Assembly: GCA_002825515.1 (NCBI GenBank)
Contig: PJET01000005.1
Span: 11,497 to 75,496 of the forward strand
DNA: 64,000 bases
Reading direction: 5' to 3'
Origin: Candidatus Thorarchaeota archaeon MP11T_1
Lineage (GTDB): Archaea; Asgardarchaeota; Thorarchaeia; Thorarchaeales; Thorarchaeaceae
Shown: in pieces, positions 25,055-33,482 of the stretch
Layout of the letters: each line of letters begins with the position of its first letter
Position numbering within the stretch: the first letter of the stretch is position 1
Notes under the pieces: generated by a model
What the model was told of the DNA's origin: nothing
Databases searched by the model: none
The model's input: only the letters and a program-made list of their open reading frames with translations
Translations under genes and position numbers: made by a program

Positions 25055-26362
25055 ATGATACTTGAAGAATATATTATGAAATTAAAGCAAGATGGGAAAA
25101 TAACTACAATAAGTAAAAGCATCTCGAAGAATCTAGAGATTGCTGGAGTTCTAAAGGCTCTCGAGCCTGAGCCTGCTCTATTTGAAAACGTGAAAGAGAG
25201 CAGGTTTCGTGTCGCAGGTAATTTGTTCTGTAACAAAATGCAAGTTGCAGACTATTTTGGAATAACAAGTGAAGAGATAATTCCGACCCTAGCAAATGCC
25301 ATCGAAAATCACAGTGAGCCGGAACAGACCAGCAAAGCACCTTGCCAAGAGGAGGTTGAAGACAAGGTAGATCTTGATATGTTACCAATTCTGTTTCATA
25401 ACGAAATCGATGGAGGACCATACATTTCTTCTGGAGTTGTAGTTGCATCAGACCCGGAGTATGGACAAAATCTGGATTTCCATAGAGCGATGCAGATTGG
25501 TAAGGACCGAATGGTCGCTAGGGTTGTTAGTGGACGTGACTTTCATAGATTCTTAGAACGAAATGGTGAGGTAGATGTAGCATTCTGCATCGGTAACACA
25601 CCTGAAGTGTTGATAGCCGCTGCAACTTCGGTTGAAACCGGAATCAATGAGTTGGAGATAGCAAATGCCCTTCGTCCAATTAGAGTCACTAAAGCTAAGA
25701 CTGTAGACCTTATGATTCCAGCAGACTGTGAGTTTGTACTTGAAGGTAGAGTAGTACTCCAAGAAAGACATCCAGAAGGTCCTTTCATTGACCTTACAGA
25801 AACTGTAGATATGGTCCGACAGGAACCAATATTCGAGGTAAAAAAGGTCACTCATAGAAAGAATGCTATCTGGCAGGGATTATTGCCTGGTAGGTCAGAA
25901 CATAAGATTCTGATGGGCATGCCTCGAGAGCCTACAGTATTCAAGAAAATAAAGGAGCGAGGAATTGACGTTCTTGATGTCTACATCACTCCAGGTGGAG
26001 CAAGTTGGTTACATGTTGCTGTGAAGATACAGAAAAAGAACGAGGATGATGGTTTACAGGCCTTGGAAGCAGCATTTGCAGGACACAAGAGTGCAAAACA
26101 CATCTGGGTGTATGATGATGACATCGACATCTATTCAGATGAGGAACGAGAGTGGGCAATGGCCACCCGTTTCCAAGCAGATGTTGACTTGATAATGAAA
26201 GACCGTGAGCCTGGAAGTTCTCTTGACCCAAGTGCAGAACCAGGGACCAAACTAACCACAAAATGTGGGTTTGACTGTACAAAGGTCATCGATGCAAAAG
26301 GAAAGGGCTTTGCAAAAGCAAAGTTCCCAGAGGTCGACCTCAAAAAGTATCTGGGTGAGTGA
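25055..26362 (+). CDS. UbiD-family anhydromevalonate phosphate decarboxylase
   Basis: 435 residues. UbiD-fold prenyl-FMN decarboxylase; in archaea with this operon it converts trans-anhydromevalonate 5-phosphate to isopentenyl phosphate. Visible family motifs include GGPYISSGVVVA, RVVSGRDFHRFL and the catalytic-loop sequence LQERHPEGPFIDLTETVD, with the usual GLLPGRSEHKILMGMPREP and the closing THKCG-like TTKCGFDCTKV. The assignment to this substrate, rather than to a generic UbiD, rests on position between mevalonate kinase and the dehydratase subunits. A prenyl-FMN synthase (UbiX) is not in the window. Confidence 0.88.
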   Translation: MILEEYIMKLKQDGKITTISKSISKNLEIAGVLKALEPEPALFENVKESRFRVAGNLFCNKMQVADYFGITSEEIIPTLANAIENHSEPEQTSKAPCQEEVEDKVDLDMLPILFHNEIDGGPYISSGVVVASDPEYGQNLDFHRAMQIGKDRMVARVVSGRDFHRFLERNGEVDVAFCIGNTPEVLIAAATSVETGINELEIANALRPIRVTKAKTVDLMIPADCEFVLEGRVVLQERHPEGPFIDLTETVDMVRQEPIFEVKKVTHRKNAIWQGLLPGRSEHKILMGMPREPTVFKKIKERGIDVLDVYITPGGASWLHVAVKIQKKNEDDGLQALEAAFAGHKSAKHIWVYDDDIDIYSDEEREWAMATRFQADVDLIMKDREPGSSLDPSAEPGTKLTTKCGFDCTKVIDAKGKGFAKAKFPEVDLKKYLGE

Positions 26363-26363
26363 T

Positions 26364-27551
26364 ATGGGACTCGAACTCTCACAAGAAGAGAAGGAAATGC
26401 TTGACGGCAAGCAGGGTAGAGCCACACAAAAAGCTATGGAGATAATCACGACACTTGGTGAGATTTATGGAGCTCAAAGGCTCATTCCAGTTTCAAGTGT
26501 ACAGATTGCCGGTGTGTCATACCATAATCTGGGAGAAGCTGGACTCGAGTATTTAGCTGAAATGGCAGAAGATGGTCGAACCAGAGTTCTGACTACATTG
26601 AACCCTGCAGGTATGGATCTTTCTGAGTGGAAGAAACATGGAATCAGTGAAGATTTTGCCATAAATCAACAGAGAGTAGTAGATGCATTCGAAAAGATGG
26701 GGGTTATCACAACATGTACTTGTACACCTTATCTGATTGGAAATCTACCGCATTTTGGAGAACACATCGCTTGGGCAGAGTCTTCCGCGGTTTGCTTCTC
26801 TAACTCTGTAATTGGGGCACTTACTAACAGAGAGGGGGGTCCCAGCGCTCTTGCATCAGCACTGACTGGAAGAACTGCTGAATACGGCCTTCATCTTCAA
26901 GAGAACCGGATTGCAGAGGTGAAGTATGAAATCAAAACAGAACTGAGTGAAACTGATGATTTTGGTCTGCTGGGTCAAGTAATTGGAGAACGAACGGGTA
27001 AGACGATTCCATATATTACTGGAATCAAGTATACAACCACAGAGGAGTTGAAGTCATTCAGCGCCTCAGTGGCAACATATGGTGGTGTCGCAATCTTCCA
27101 TATGGAAGGAATTACTCCGAATAGAACCACAATTCCAGAAAAGACCGAGATTGTCACAAGAGAGGACTTGAATAAAGCTAGGGATGCACTCGATGATGAA
27201 GATGCAGAGATTGATTTCATTAGTGTGGGATGTCCTCATGCAAGCATCAAGGAGATTGCAGCAGTAGCTGAGCTGCTTGATGGCAAAAAGGTGACAGATG
27301 GGAAAACTGTTTGGATTACCACCGCGAAGCCAACAAAAGACCTCGCAATAAAGATGGGATTCTATGATAAAATAGAGAAAGCTGGTGCATTCCTTGTTGC
27401 TGATGCCTGTTGTGCAGTGGCGCCGCTAGAAGGAAGATTCACTGGATTGATGACAGATTCGGCGAAAGCATGCTTCTATGCTCGCGGAAAAAATAAGTTC
27501 AAGACTGAGATTCGAACCGTTGATGAGTGTATTAAGGAGGCGGTGTCCTAA
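26364..27551 (+). CDS. Phosphomevalonate dehydratase large subunit (aconitase X)
   Basis: 395 residues from ATG 26364; a longer in-frame start lies within the preceding gene and is rejected. Fe-S dehydratase subunit that removes water from mevalonate 5-phosphate. Aconitase-X signatures: LSQEEKEMLDGKQG at the start, QIAGVSYHNLGEAGLE, CTCTPYLIG, WAESSAVCFSNSVIGA and ADACCAVAPLEG, which supply cluster-type cysteines. The ATG overlaps the UbiD stop region and the small subunit ATG overlaps its own TAA, so the subunits are tightly coupled. Confidence 0.92.
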   Translation: MGLELSQEEKEMLDGKQGRATQKAMEIITTLGEIYGAQRLIPVSSVQIAGVSYHNLGEAGLEYLAEMAEDGRTRVLTTLNPAGMDLSEWKKHGISEDFAINQQRVVDAFEKMGVITTCTCTPYLIGNLPHFGEHIAWAESSAVCFSNSVIGALTNREGGPSALASALTGRTAEYGLHLQENRIAEVKYEIKTELSETDDFGLLGQVIGERTGKTIPYITGIKYTTTEELKSFSASVATYGGVAIFHMEGITPNRTTIPEKTEIVTREDLNKARDALDDEDAEIDFISVGCPHASIKEIAAVAELLDGKKVTDGKTVWITTAKPTKDLAIKMGFYDKIEKAGAFLVADACCAVAPLEGRFTGLMTDSAKACFYARGKNKFKTEIRTVDECIKEAVS

Positions 27552-27940
27552 TGCAAGGCAGGAAAATCTTCAAGGGCAAAGTGCTAGGGGAAGCGTTAGT
27601 AACAGGTGAAGACATCTCATTCTATGGAGGTTGTGACCCCGAAACTGGAGAGATAGTTGAGAAAGGTCATCACCTTGAGGGAAAATCTGTGGCTGGTAAG
27701 ATACTTGTCTTTCCAACAGGTAAAGGTTCTACTGTTGGCTCATATGTGTTATATGCTCTCAAAAAGGCCGAGAGAGCTCCACTTGCAATAATTAACAGGA
27801 CTACTGATCCTGTGGTGGCTGTCGGATGTATTATATCTGAAATACCTGCAGTTGACCAGATTGAGATTGATAAAATCAAAACTGGACAAAAAGTGGAAGT
27901 GGACGCCGATAATGGCGTCGTTTCCATAATTGAGCAGTAA
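27551..27940 (+). CDS. Phosphomevalonate dehydratase small subunit (aconitase swivel)
   Basis: 129 residues. DUF126/aconitase-swivel domain completing the dehydratase: KGKVLGEALVTGEDISFYGGCDPETGEI, HHLEGKSVAGKILVFPTGKGSTVGSYVL and PVVAVGCIISEIP are the family motifs. The start overlaps the large-subunit stop (TAATG). Last gene of the operon; its stop directly abuts the end of convergent rps2. Confidence 0.92.
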   Translation: MQGRKIFKGKVLGEALVTGEDISFYGGCDPETGEIVEKGHHLEGKSVAGKILVFPTGKGSTVGSYVLYALKKAERAPLAIINRTTDPVVAVGCIISEIPAVDQIEIDKIKTGQKVEVDADNGVVSIIEQ

Positions 27941-28576
27941 TTAGAACCTTTGGACCTGAGGTTCAAAGTCCTCAGGAGAGAAGACAGCTTCACCTTCCTC
28001 TGGTAAATCGCCTCGCTCTCGAAGAGTTTGTCCTGTTAGAAGATAATATACAAGTGCCAGTGATTTACGACCACGGTTGTTGGTGGGAATCACTAAATCC
28101 ACATTTGTGGTCACATTATCAGTATCACAAAGTGCAATAACTGGAATACCAATCTTAGCAGCCTCAGTAAGAGCTTGTTGATCTGTTCGTGGGTCTGTCA
28201 GAATGACCACATCAGGTTCAATGTAAGTTCGTGGTCCTGCGATGTTCGGATTCGTGAGTGTTCCAGGTACAAAACGCTCAGTGAATGCATTAGCTCCAAT
28301 ATAGTATGCAAATGTTTCCACTGGTCTTTTACCATAAACTCTTCCAGAAACCACTACTATTTTGGATGGGTCAAATCGTGCTAAGAACTTGGCAGCCACT
28401 CGAATTCGTTCGTCGGTCTTCCTAACATCAAGAACGTAAAGTCCGATAGGTCTTTGTCGATAAACGAAAGGCTCCATGTCTTGGGTCTTTACTTGTGTAC
28501 CAATGTGACAGCCTGCTGCGAGGTACTTGTCCATTGGTGTCAAAAGCTCTAGATCCGCGACTTCTATCTCACTCAT
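27941..28576 (-). CDS. rps2: Ribosomal protein uS2
   Basis: 211 residues from ATG 28576, preceded by GGAGGTTAAATAG. Archaeal/eukaryotic S2 motifs: [67 protein letters not shown] and [15 protein letters not shown]. The last gene of the rpoD operon; one base separates it from rpoN. The usual rpoK and enolase genes between rpoN and rps2 are missing. Confidence 0.96.
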   Translation of the reverse strand: MSEIEVADLELLTPMDKYLAAGCHIGTQVKTQDMEPFVYRQRPIGLYVLDVRKTDERIRVAAKFLARFDPSKIVVVSGRVYGKRPVETFAYYIGANAFTERFVPGTLTNPNIAGPRTYIEPDVVILTDPRTDQQALTEAAKIGIPVIALCDTDNVTTNVDLVIPTNNRGRKSLALVYYLLTGQTLRERGDLPEEGEAVFSPEDFEPQVQRF

Positions 28577-28577
28577 T

Positions 28578-28793
28578 CTATTTAACCTCCGTAGATTCCG
28601 TTGTGGCAAAAGCCATGAAACTGTCAATAATATCAATGTGTGCAAGTAGCATCCTTCGACAACAATACCTGGTTAGACCAATATTGTCTAGTACAACTGC
28701 AGGATCTTCACCCTGTCGGACTTCTCGTTTGAATTGTTCGAACTTGTCTGCAACTACTTTGCCGCAAGTGAAACATCGTACTGGTATTATCAT
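28578..28793 (-). CDS. rpoN: RNA polymerase subunit N (Rpb10 homologue)
   Basis: 71 residues. Zinc-bundle subunit of the RNA polymerase assembly platform. [15 protein letters not shown] at the N terminus and [15 protein letters not shown] supply the four zinc cysteines in the RpoN arrangement. It sits between rps9 and rps2 in the usual archaeal order. Confidence 0.96.
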   Translation of the reverse strand: MIIPVRCFTCGKVVADKFEQFKREVRQGEDPAVVLDNIGLTRYCCRRMLLAHIDIIDSFMAFATTESTEVK

Positions 28794-28805
28794 TGTTAAA
28801 TCGCC

Positions 28806-29204
28806 TCACCTGTATGATTTCTGATAACGGGAACGTGCTGAAGGACCACCGAATTTCTTAGGCTCGGTTCTTCTTGGATCTCCGACCAACATTGTTCGAT
28901 CATGGTCAATCATCTTTGAACGCGCTTCAAAGTCTTGGCTCATTCGGAAAAGTCCCGTAGCTATTGCCATTCTTATAGCATCAGCCTGACTCATGAATCC
29001 GCCACCTTTGGTACGGACCTTGATATCATATCGTTTCCATCCTTCTCCAAAGAGAACCAATGGCTCTAAAATACGCATACGAGCAAGCTCTGGTTGATGA
29101 ATCTCCAGAGGTTCTCCGTTGATTCTAATTCGACCACTGCCATCCCTTATTGTTGCCTTTGCAAGACTTGTCTTTCTCTTGCCTGTGGTAACTACAACTC
29201 TCAT
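28806..29204 (-). CDS. rps9: Ribosomal protein uS9
   Basis: 132 residues. GKRKTSLAKATIRDGSGRIRING at the N terminus and the C-terminal basic tail ending ARSRYQKSYR, typical of archaeal S9. Also visible is KGGGFMSQADAIRMAIATGL. One base separates its start from the rpl13 stop. Confidence 0.96.
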   Translation of the reverse strand: MRVVVTTGKRKTSLAKATIRDGSGRIRINGEPLEIHQPELARMRILEPLVLFGEGWKRYDIKVRTKGGGFMSQADAIRMAIATGLFRMSQDFEARSKMIDHDRTMLVGDPRRTEPKKFGGPSARSRYQKSYR

Positions 29205-29205
29205 G

Positions 29206-29658
29206 CTATTTTACCTCCGGGTTTCTCCAACCAAGTTCATGACTCAAGTCAGCCACAGTGATGTACTTCTGTTTCAAGCTTGTATATTTTGCACCTTCAA
29301 GCACTATCTTCTCTGAATCTATGAACTTCTCAGGAACTCCGATATACACCTTGATGCGTTTGAACGCAGCTTTGCCACGGGGTGTGGGCCATGGAAGCAT
29401 ACCACGAATCATTTTCCGTACCATCTTATCAGGGCGGCGTTCATGAAATGGACCTCTTTTTGGGTTATAGGAGGTCCGAATATTGAATTTCTCTTTGAAA
29501 GATTCAATCACTGTTCTGCGTTTGCCTGTGATTATAGCTTTTTCAATATTGACGATTACAACATTGTCACCGAGCAAAGCAGCTTTTGCAGCTTTTGTTC
29601 CAAGTCTGCCAACGATCATATTTTCGGCATCGTAGATTTTGACGTTCTCTGTACTCAT
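29206..29658 (-). CDS. rpl13: Ribosomal protein uL13
   Basis: 150 residues from ATG 29658, with AGGTGGTT as ribosome site (a GTG three codons earlier is inside it). Motifs: YDAENMIVGRLGTKAAKAAL, RGPFHERRPDKMVRKMIRGMLP and FKRIKVYIGVP. Between rpl18e and rps9 in the conserved archaeal operon. Confidence 0.95.
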   Translation of the reverse strand: MSTENVKIYDAENMIVGRLGTKAAKAALLGDNVVIVNIEKAIITGKRRTVIESFKEKFNIRTSYNPKRGPFHERRPDKMVRKMIRGMLPWPTPRGKAAFKRIKVYIGVPEKFIDSEKIVLEGAKYTSLKQKYITVADLSHELGWRNPEVK

Positions 29659-29667
29659 TGGAACCAC

Positions 29668-30039
29668 CTATACCATTATCGTAACTCCTTTACCCTTTGG
29701 AATCTGAGTAAGTAGTTCATCAATGGATATCAATGAACCACCTGCACCGACTATTACTGTCCTTGCAGAAGCGGATGCATTAAGGGCTGCTACAGTCACC
29801 TTGTGAGAGAGACTACCTGATCCTAGCACCTTTCCTGGTACTACAATGATATCTCCGGCATTTGTGTAGCGGTTGATTTTTCCAATATTTACTGTGGCAC
29901 GCTGTCGGGCTGGTCTAGCAATAAGCTCTGCGACTCGCGTCCATATCCCTACATTATGTTTAGCAGATGTTTTTCTTAGCGTATTAATTAGTGCGCGTGT
30001 ATTGGGGTCAGTTGGTCCAGATTTGATTGATCGTTCCAT
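29668..30039 (-). CDS. rpl18e: Ribosomal protein eL18
   Basis: 123 residues from ATG 30039; the GAGGTG eight bases upstream decides this start over the ATG at 30054, which would overlap rpoD. Motifs: DPNTRALINTLRKTSAKHN, VNIGKINRYTNAGDIIVVPGKVLGSG and GAGGSLISIDELL. Second gene of the rpoD operon. Confidence 0.94.
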   Translation of the reverse strand: MERSIKSGPTDPNTRALINTLRKTSAKHNVGIWTRVAELIARPARQRATVNIGKINRYTNAGDIIVVPGKVLGSGSLSHKVTVAALNASASARTVIVGAGGSLISIDELLTQIPKGKGVTIMV

Positions 30040-30050
30040 ATTGTCACACC

Positions 30051-30851
30051 TCATAATGAATTTGCATAATCAAGAGCCAACCTGATTCTTTCTTTCAGTA
30101 ACTCAGAAGATTTCTCAACAATATCCTCAGGACTAAGCGAACCTGTCGATTCCACCTTGAACAAGAATGCATCCTTCTTGGAGTCAATGGTGATTGCTCC
30201 TGGTTCACAGACTTCAACACAAGCCTCACAAAGGCTACAGTCCAACGTATTCTGTGTTGATATTGTATCACCATCTACCAGGAAGATGTTCTTTGGACAG
30301 ACATCAACACAGTCTCCACATTGGTTACAGGTTTCCTTGTTTACTTCAACTATTGGTACATACTTGTATGAAACGGTGGATACCGGTTGAAACTTGGCAT
30401 TCTCCACACCTTTTCCAAGTCGAGCATACGCTTCGACAATTAAGCGTTGGTTAGGAGCTAATTTTACTATAGGAATATCTCCTGATGCTGGAACTACTTT
30501 AGGGTCTTGTGAGGTCAAGTCACGAGAGTAGATTATCTTCTCCTCATCGCTTGTTTCTTCCTCCAGAGTAAGCGTGCACTGACACAGACTACAACCTTTC
30601 CCTTCACAGTCACAGTCCTCTGGCAGGTTATAGCTTTCAAGATCTGTTATGAGTGGTAATAAACCCAATCTGTGAGCGAGCATCTCATCATACATGACAC
30701 TTGTGTTCTCAAGAACAAGCACTTCGTCTATTGCCATCGCTGGCAATCTGGTAAGCATGGTTCTGCGTAATGCGTTTGCAAACGCGACATCCACTCCTTC
30801 CACTAGGAAGTGAATGATATTATCCTGTTTGTGGATTATTGTAATTTCCAT
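30051..30851 (-). CDS. rpoD: RNA polymerase subunit D with two 4Fe-4S motifs
   Basis: 266 residues. Homologue of Rpb3/bacterial alpha, core of the polymerase assembly platform. N-terminal FANALRRTMLTRLPAMAIDEV is the alpha-like dimerisation motif. A ferredoxin-like insert carries two complete clusters: C175, C178, C181, C185 and C205, C208, C211, C215. A separate cysteine-rich loop, CDCEGKGCSLCQC (80-92), lies earlier. First gene of the operon rpoD-L18e-L13-S9-rpoN-S2; the usual S13-S4-S11 genes upstream are absent. Confidence 0.95.
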   Translation of the reverse strand: MEITIIHKQDNIIHFLVEGVDVAFANALRRTMLTRLPAMAIDEVLVLENTSVMYDEMLAHRLGLLPLITDLESYNLPEDCDCEGKGCSLCQCTLTLEEETSDEEKIIYSRDLTSQDPKVVPASGDIPIVKLAPNQRLIVEAYARLGKGVENAKFQPVSTVSYKYVPIVEVNKETCNQCGDCVDVCPKNIFLVDGDTISTQNTLDCSLCEACVEVCEPGAITIDSKKDAFLFKVESTGSLSPEDIVEKSSELLKERIRLALDYANSL

Positions 30852-30913
30852 TGACTCACCTGACCATAATTTTTAGTCCATACCCAAAAGACATGATTTC
30901 CCGGACGGACTCG

Positions 30914-30961
30914 CCATATGACCAAATATGGTAAGATGGCTCACTCGCCCATGTCCTGGGC
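30914..30961. other. Two small inverted repeats upstream of rpoD
   Basis: In the 196-base gap between rpoD and the small GTPase gene, CCATAT (30914-30919) pairs with ATATGG (30926-30931) across six bases, and GCCCA (30947-30951) pairs with TGGGC (30957-30961) across five. The first lies about 65-80 bases upstream of the rpoD start. They could be operator half-sites or leader hairpins. The rest of the gap holds no convincing gene. Confidence 0.3.
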
Positions 30962-31047
30962 ATCTTCGCCTGATTTCTCTGAACATAAAAGGCTTGTCCT
31001 ACGGCTAGTTATTATCAAATTCAACAAGATTAGAGTGAAACTAATGT

Positions 31048-31545
31048 CTATGCAGCCACTTGTACCATATCACGTAGCCCGTTCACAATCAGCTTGTAGC
31101 CTGTAAGACGTTGCTTTGGATCAATGGCGACCATACCAACAGTTGGAACTCCAAGCAAGTCTTCTACTGACTCAGGTCTCATCGAACCTGGAAGGTCTTG
31201 TTTATTCGCAACAGCGATGATTTTCATGCCATTTAGCTGATTCTTGTATTTTTCAAGTAGTTGTCGAGTTCTAAGAACAGCCTTTGGATTACTCTCTGTT
31301 ACGACAACAACCATCTTACTACCTCTCATGAAATCAGGCCATAAGAATTCAAAATGAGACTGACCACCCATTTCAATCAGAGAGACCTTTGTGCTGCTAT
31401 CGATTGTAATAGTTCCGCAACTCATGCCTGCAGTCGGTTGATAGTTGGCCTCTAGTTTTGGTGCCCTATCAGTGAGTAGTTTGATCAGCGTGGATTTGCC
31501 AGCATAACCAGACCCCATTAAGGCCACCTTGACATATTCTGTCAT
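31048..31545 (-). CDS. Small GTPase, Arf/Ras-like
   Basis: 165 residues from ATG 31545 (MTEYVKVALMG); the upstream frame lacks a plausible start. Single G domain: P-loop GSGYAGKS (11-18), switch I Thr in QPTAG (T38), G3 EMGGQ (58-62), G4 NKQD (114-117), and a G5-like region near 125-135. GGQ after the G3 acid and a short body resemble Arf-like and Gtr/Rag-type small GTPases. The G3 acid is Glu rather than Asp. No lipid-modification Cys is seen at the C terminus (VQVAA). No effector gene adjoins it. Such GTPases are abundant in Asgard archaea. Confidence 0.88.
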   Translation of the reverse strand: MTEYVKVALMGSGYAGKSTLIKLLTDRAPKLEANYQPTAGMSCGTITIDSSTKVSLIEMGGQSHFEFLWPDFMRGSKMVVVVTESNPKAVLRTRQLLEKYKNQLNGMKIIAVANKQDLPGSMRPESVEDLLGVPTVGMVAIDPKQRLTGYKLIVNGLRDMVQVAA

Positions 31546-31741
31546 GAGAGTTAACTCCAAGTAGAACGTGATTGGATAGCGTATAGGTTGCTGTATTTCG
31601 TGTGTAATACTCACTGTTGGAAAGACTGCTTCGGTGATGCACTACTTAAAACTGATGAAGGAATAAAAGACTGAGTGACAAATGGCGCTTGATAGAAGAG
31701 CTTAACAGGCAAAGCGATTGTGCCATTCCAGTGATGTTGAA

Positions 31742-32734
31742 ATGTCCTTCAAGGGGCCACGGGTCGTAAAAATTCAGGATGGAGCCCTTAGTGAACTTGG
31801 GTCACTCATGAAGGATTATTCGAACCCGATTTGTGTGACTGATGAGTTGATTCACACAGAGTACGCTAAGCGCCTCGAAACTGCAATTGGGAAATCCTGT
31901 AGATGGTTAATAGCATCTACATATCGGGCGAATACCAATACTGTTCTTGGTAAGGTTGATATCGTACTAGGATTCGGAGGAGGAAGCAGTTTAGACGTGG
32001 CTAAGCTGATTTCTCGAGATACTGGCATAAGCTGGATATCAGTACCTACAGCAGCATCTCACGATGGCATAGCAAGTGAGGTTGCATCTGTGAGTCATAA
32101 TGGGTACAAATATTCAGAGAAGTGTAAAGGACCGCTTGCAGTGATTGCAGACACTTCAATCATCTCAAAAGCACCACCAAGACTAAAACTTGCAGGTCTT
32201 GGGGACATAATCTGTAAGACCTCTAGTCTAGCCGAGTGGAAACTAGCTCATGAAGTAAAGGATGAACCATTTGATAATGAGGTCTACACAATTGTAAAGA
32301 AGGCATTGGATTCCGTTCTCGTTGATGATGGTCTTGAAACTTTAATCCGTGCTGAAATTGATGCAGGACGCGCTATGAGTATTTTTGGCAGTTCACGACC
32401 CTGTTCTGGAACAGAACATGCAATATCTCATGCATTGGATATTGTTTGTGCTGACTTACATGGACTACAGGTTGCATTTGCTACGCCGATTTGTCTTCAT
32501 TACCTTCTAGAAACTGGATGCACCCAGTTCAAGCCAGGAGATATACAGAATTTCATGTCCGAAAGAGGAATGCCAGCTACTCTTTCAGAGATGAATATTA
32601 CTGAAGGACAATTCATTGATAGTATACATCATGGTCTAAGCATAATGGAGAGAAGGAAACGATATTCTGTCCTAAAGCATTTAGACGTGGATGATGCCTC
32701 TCTAAAATCGATCATGAGAGATATGGGCTATTGA
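31742..32734 (+). CDS. egsA: sn-Glycerol-1-phosphate dehydrogenase
   Basis: 330 residues from ATG 31742, with GTGATGTTGAA upstream; a TTG 24 bases earlier is an alternative. Reduces dihydroxyacetone phosphate to sn-glycerol-1-phosphate, the archaeal lipid backbone. Motifs: GFGGGSSLDVAKLIS (nucleotide), SVPTAASHDGIAS, and GTEHAISHALDIV supplying metal-binding His. Length is typical. Divergent from the small GTPase gene. Confidence 0.95.
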   Translation: MSFKGPRVVKIQDGALSELGSLMKDYSNPICVTDELIHTEYAKRLETAIGKSCRWLIASTYRANTNTVLGKVDIVLGFGGGSSLDVAKLISRDTGISWISVPTAASHDGIASEVASVSHNGYKYSEKCKGPLAVIADTSIISKAPPRLKLAGLGDIICKTSSLAEWKLAHEVKDEPFDNEVYTIVKKALDSVLVDDGLETLIRAEIDAGRAMSIFGSSRPCSGTEHAISHALDIVCADLHGLQVAFATPICLHYLLETGCTQFKPGDIQNFMSERGMPATLSEMNITEGQFIDSIHHGLSIMERRKRYSVLKHLDVDDASLKSIMRDMGY

Positions 32735-32754
32735 ATTGCAATACACTTCGACAG

Positions 32755-32763
32755 TTTTAAAAG
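32755..32763 (+). promoter_or_regulatory. TATA element for the L7Ae operon
   Basis: TTTTAAAAG at 32755-32763 is the only strong A/T box in the 128-base spacer before rpl7ae. A start near 32787 would give a leader of about 75 bases, long for an archaeal message. Confidence 0.5.
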
Positions 32764-32824
32764 AAGTTAGATTGACGGCGCAGAAGAGCCTTTCCTTTGA
32801 AACTTTGAAGGAGAGGTGAAATTT

Positions 32825-32851
32825 GTGTATACCGATGAAGAACTAAACTGA
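32825..32851 (+). promoter_or_regulatory. Possible eight-codon leader ORF and k-turn-like element before rpl7ae
   Basis: GTG at 32825 follows a strong GGAGAGGTGAA ribosome site and encodes MYTDEELN before TGA at 32849-32851, just ahead of the rpl7ae ribosome site GAGGTA. The same segment contains GATGA (32834-32838) and CTGA (32848-32851) flanked by TACC and GGTA, which resembles box C/box D of a k-turn, the structure L7Ae binds. Either feature could serve autogenous control. The stem is short and the k-turn is not exact, so this is a suggestion only. Confidence 0.35.
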
Positions 32852-32862
32852 GGTAGAAATCA

Positions 32863-33234
32863 ATGCCAAAGCCAAGTTTTGTAGAATGGGAGCCAACTGA
32901 GGACCTTCAGAAGAAAGCCCTTGAGGCTCTAGAAATAGCCAAAGACACAGGTCGTATTAAGAAGGGGATTAATGAGGCCACAAAGAGCATTGAGCGTGGT
33001 ATAGCGCGCTTGGTACTCGTCGCTGAAGATGTTGAACCCCAAGAAGTAATCATGTACTTACCTGGTCTTTGTGATGACAAGAAAGCCCCTTACATCTTTG
33101 TGAAAAGCAAATCTGATCTTGGAAATGCTGCGGGTATTGAGCGACCTACTGCAGCTGTCGCAATCATTGTTGAAGGCAAGGCAAAGGAGCTCGTTGATGA
33201 CATTGTAGAGAAGATCAACGGTCTCCGTAAGTAG
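32863..33234 (+). CDS. rpl7ae: Ribosomal protein L7Ae (eL8)
   Basis: 123 residues. Binds k-turn RNA in the large subunit, box C/D sRNPs and RNase P. Motifs: KKGINEATKSIERGIARLVLVAEDVEP (RNA-binding helix and strand) and YIFVKSKSDLGNAAGIERPTAAVAI. First gene of L7Ae-S28e-L24e, as in most archaea. Confidence 0.96.
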   Translation: MPKPSFVEWEPTEDLQKKALEALEIAKDTGRIKKGINEATKSIERGIARLVLVAEDVEPQEVIMYLPGLCDDKKAPYIFVKSKSDLGNAAGIERPTAAVAIIVEGKAKELVDDIVEKINGLRK

Positions 33235-33254
33235 ATTCCAGGTGATGACCGACA

Positions 33255-33479
33255 ATGAGCAAAGAAGAAGAAGCAACACCCTCAATTCCTGCAGAAGTCA
33301 TACAGCTCCTAGGAAGAACAGGAGTGACAGGTGAAATCACACAAGTCCGTGTGAAGATATTGGATGGCAGGGACAAGGGTCGAGTTCTGACTCGTAACGT
33401 GAAAGGACCAATTAGAATGGGAGATATCTTGATTCTAAGAGAAACTGAACGTGAAGCCCGCAAGATGAGGAGGCGCTAG
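33255..33479 (+). CDS. rps28e: Ribosomal protein eS28
   Basis: 74 residues, OB-like fold: [40 protein letters not shown] is the family core and the end [14 protein letters not shown] is characteristic. A short acidic extension precedes it. Start lies 20 bases after rpl7ae. Confidence 0.96.
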   Translation: MSKEEEATPSIPAEVIQLLGRTGVTGEITQVRVKILDGRDKGRVLTRNVKGPIRMGDILILRETEREARKMRRR

Positions 33480-33482
33480 CCA

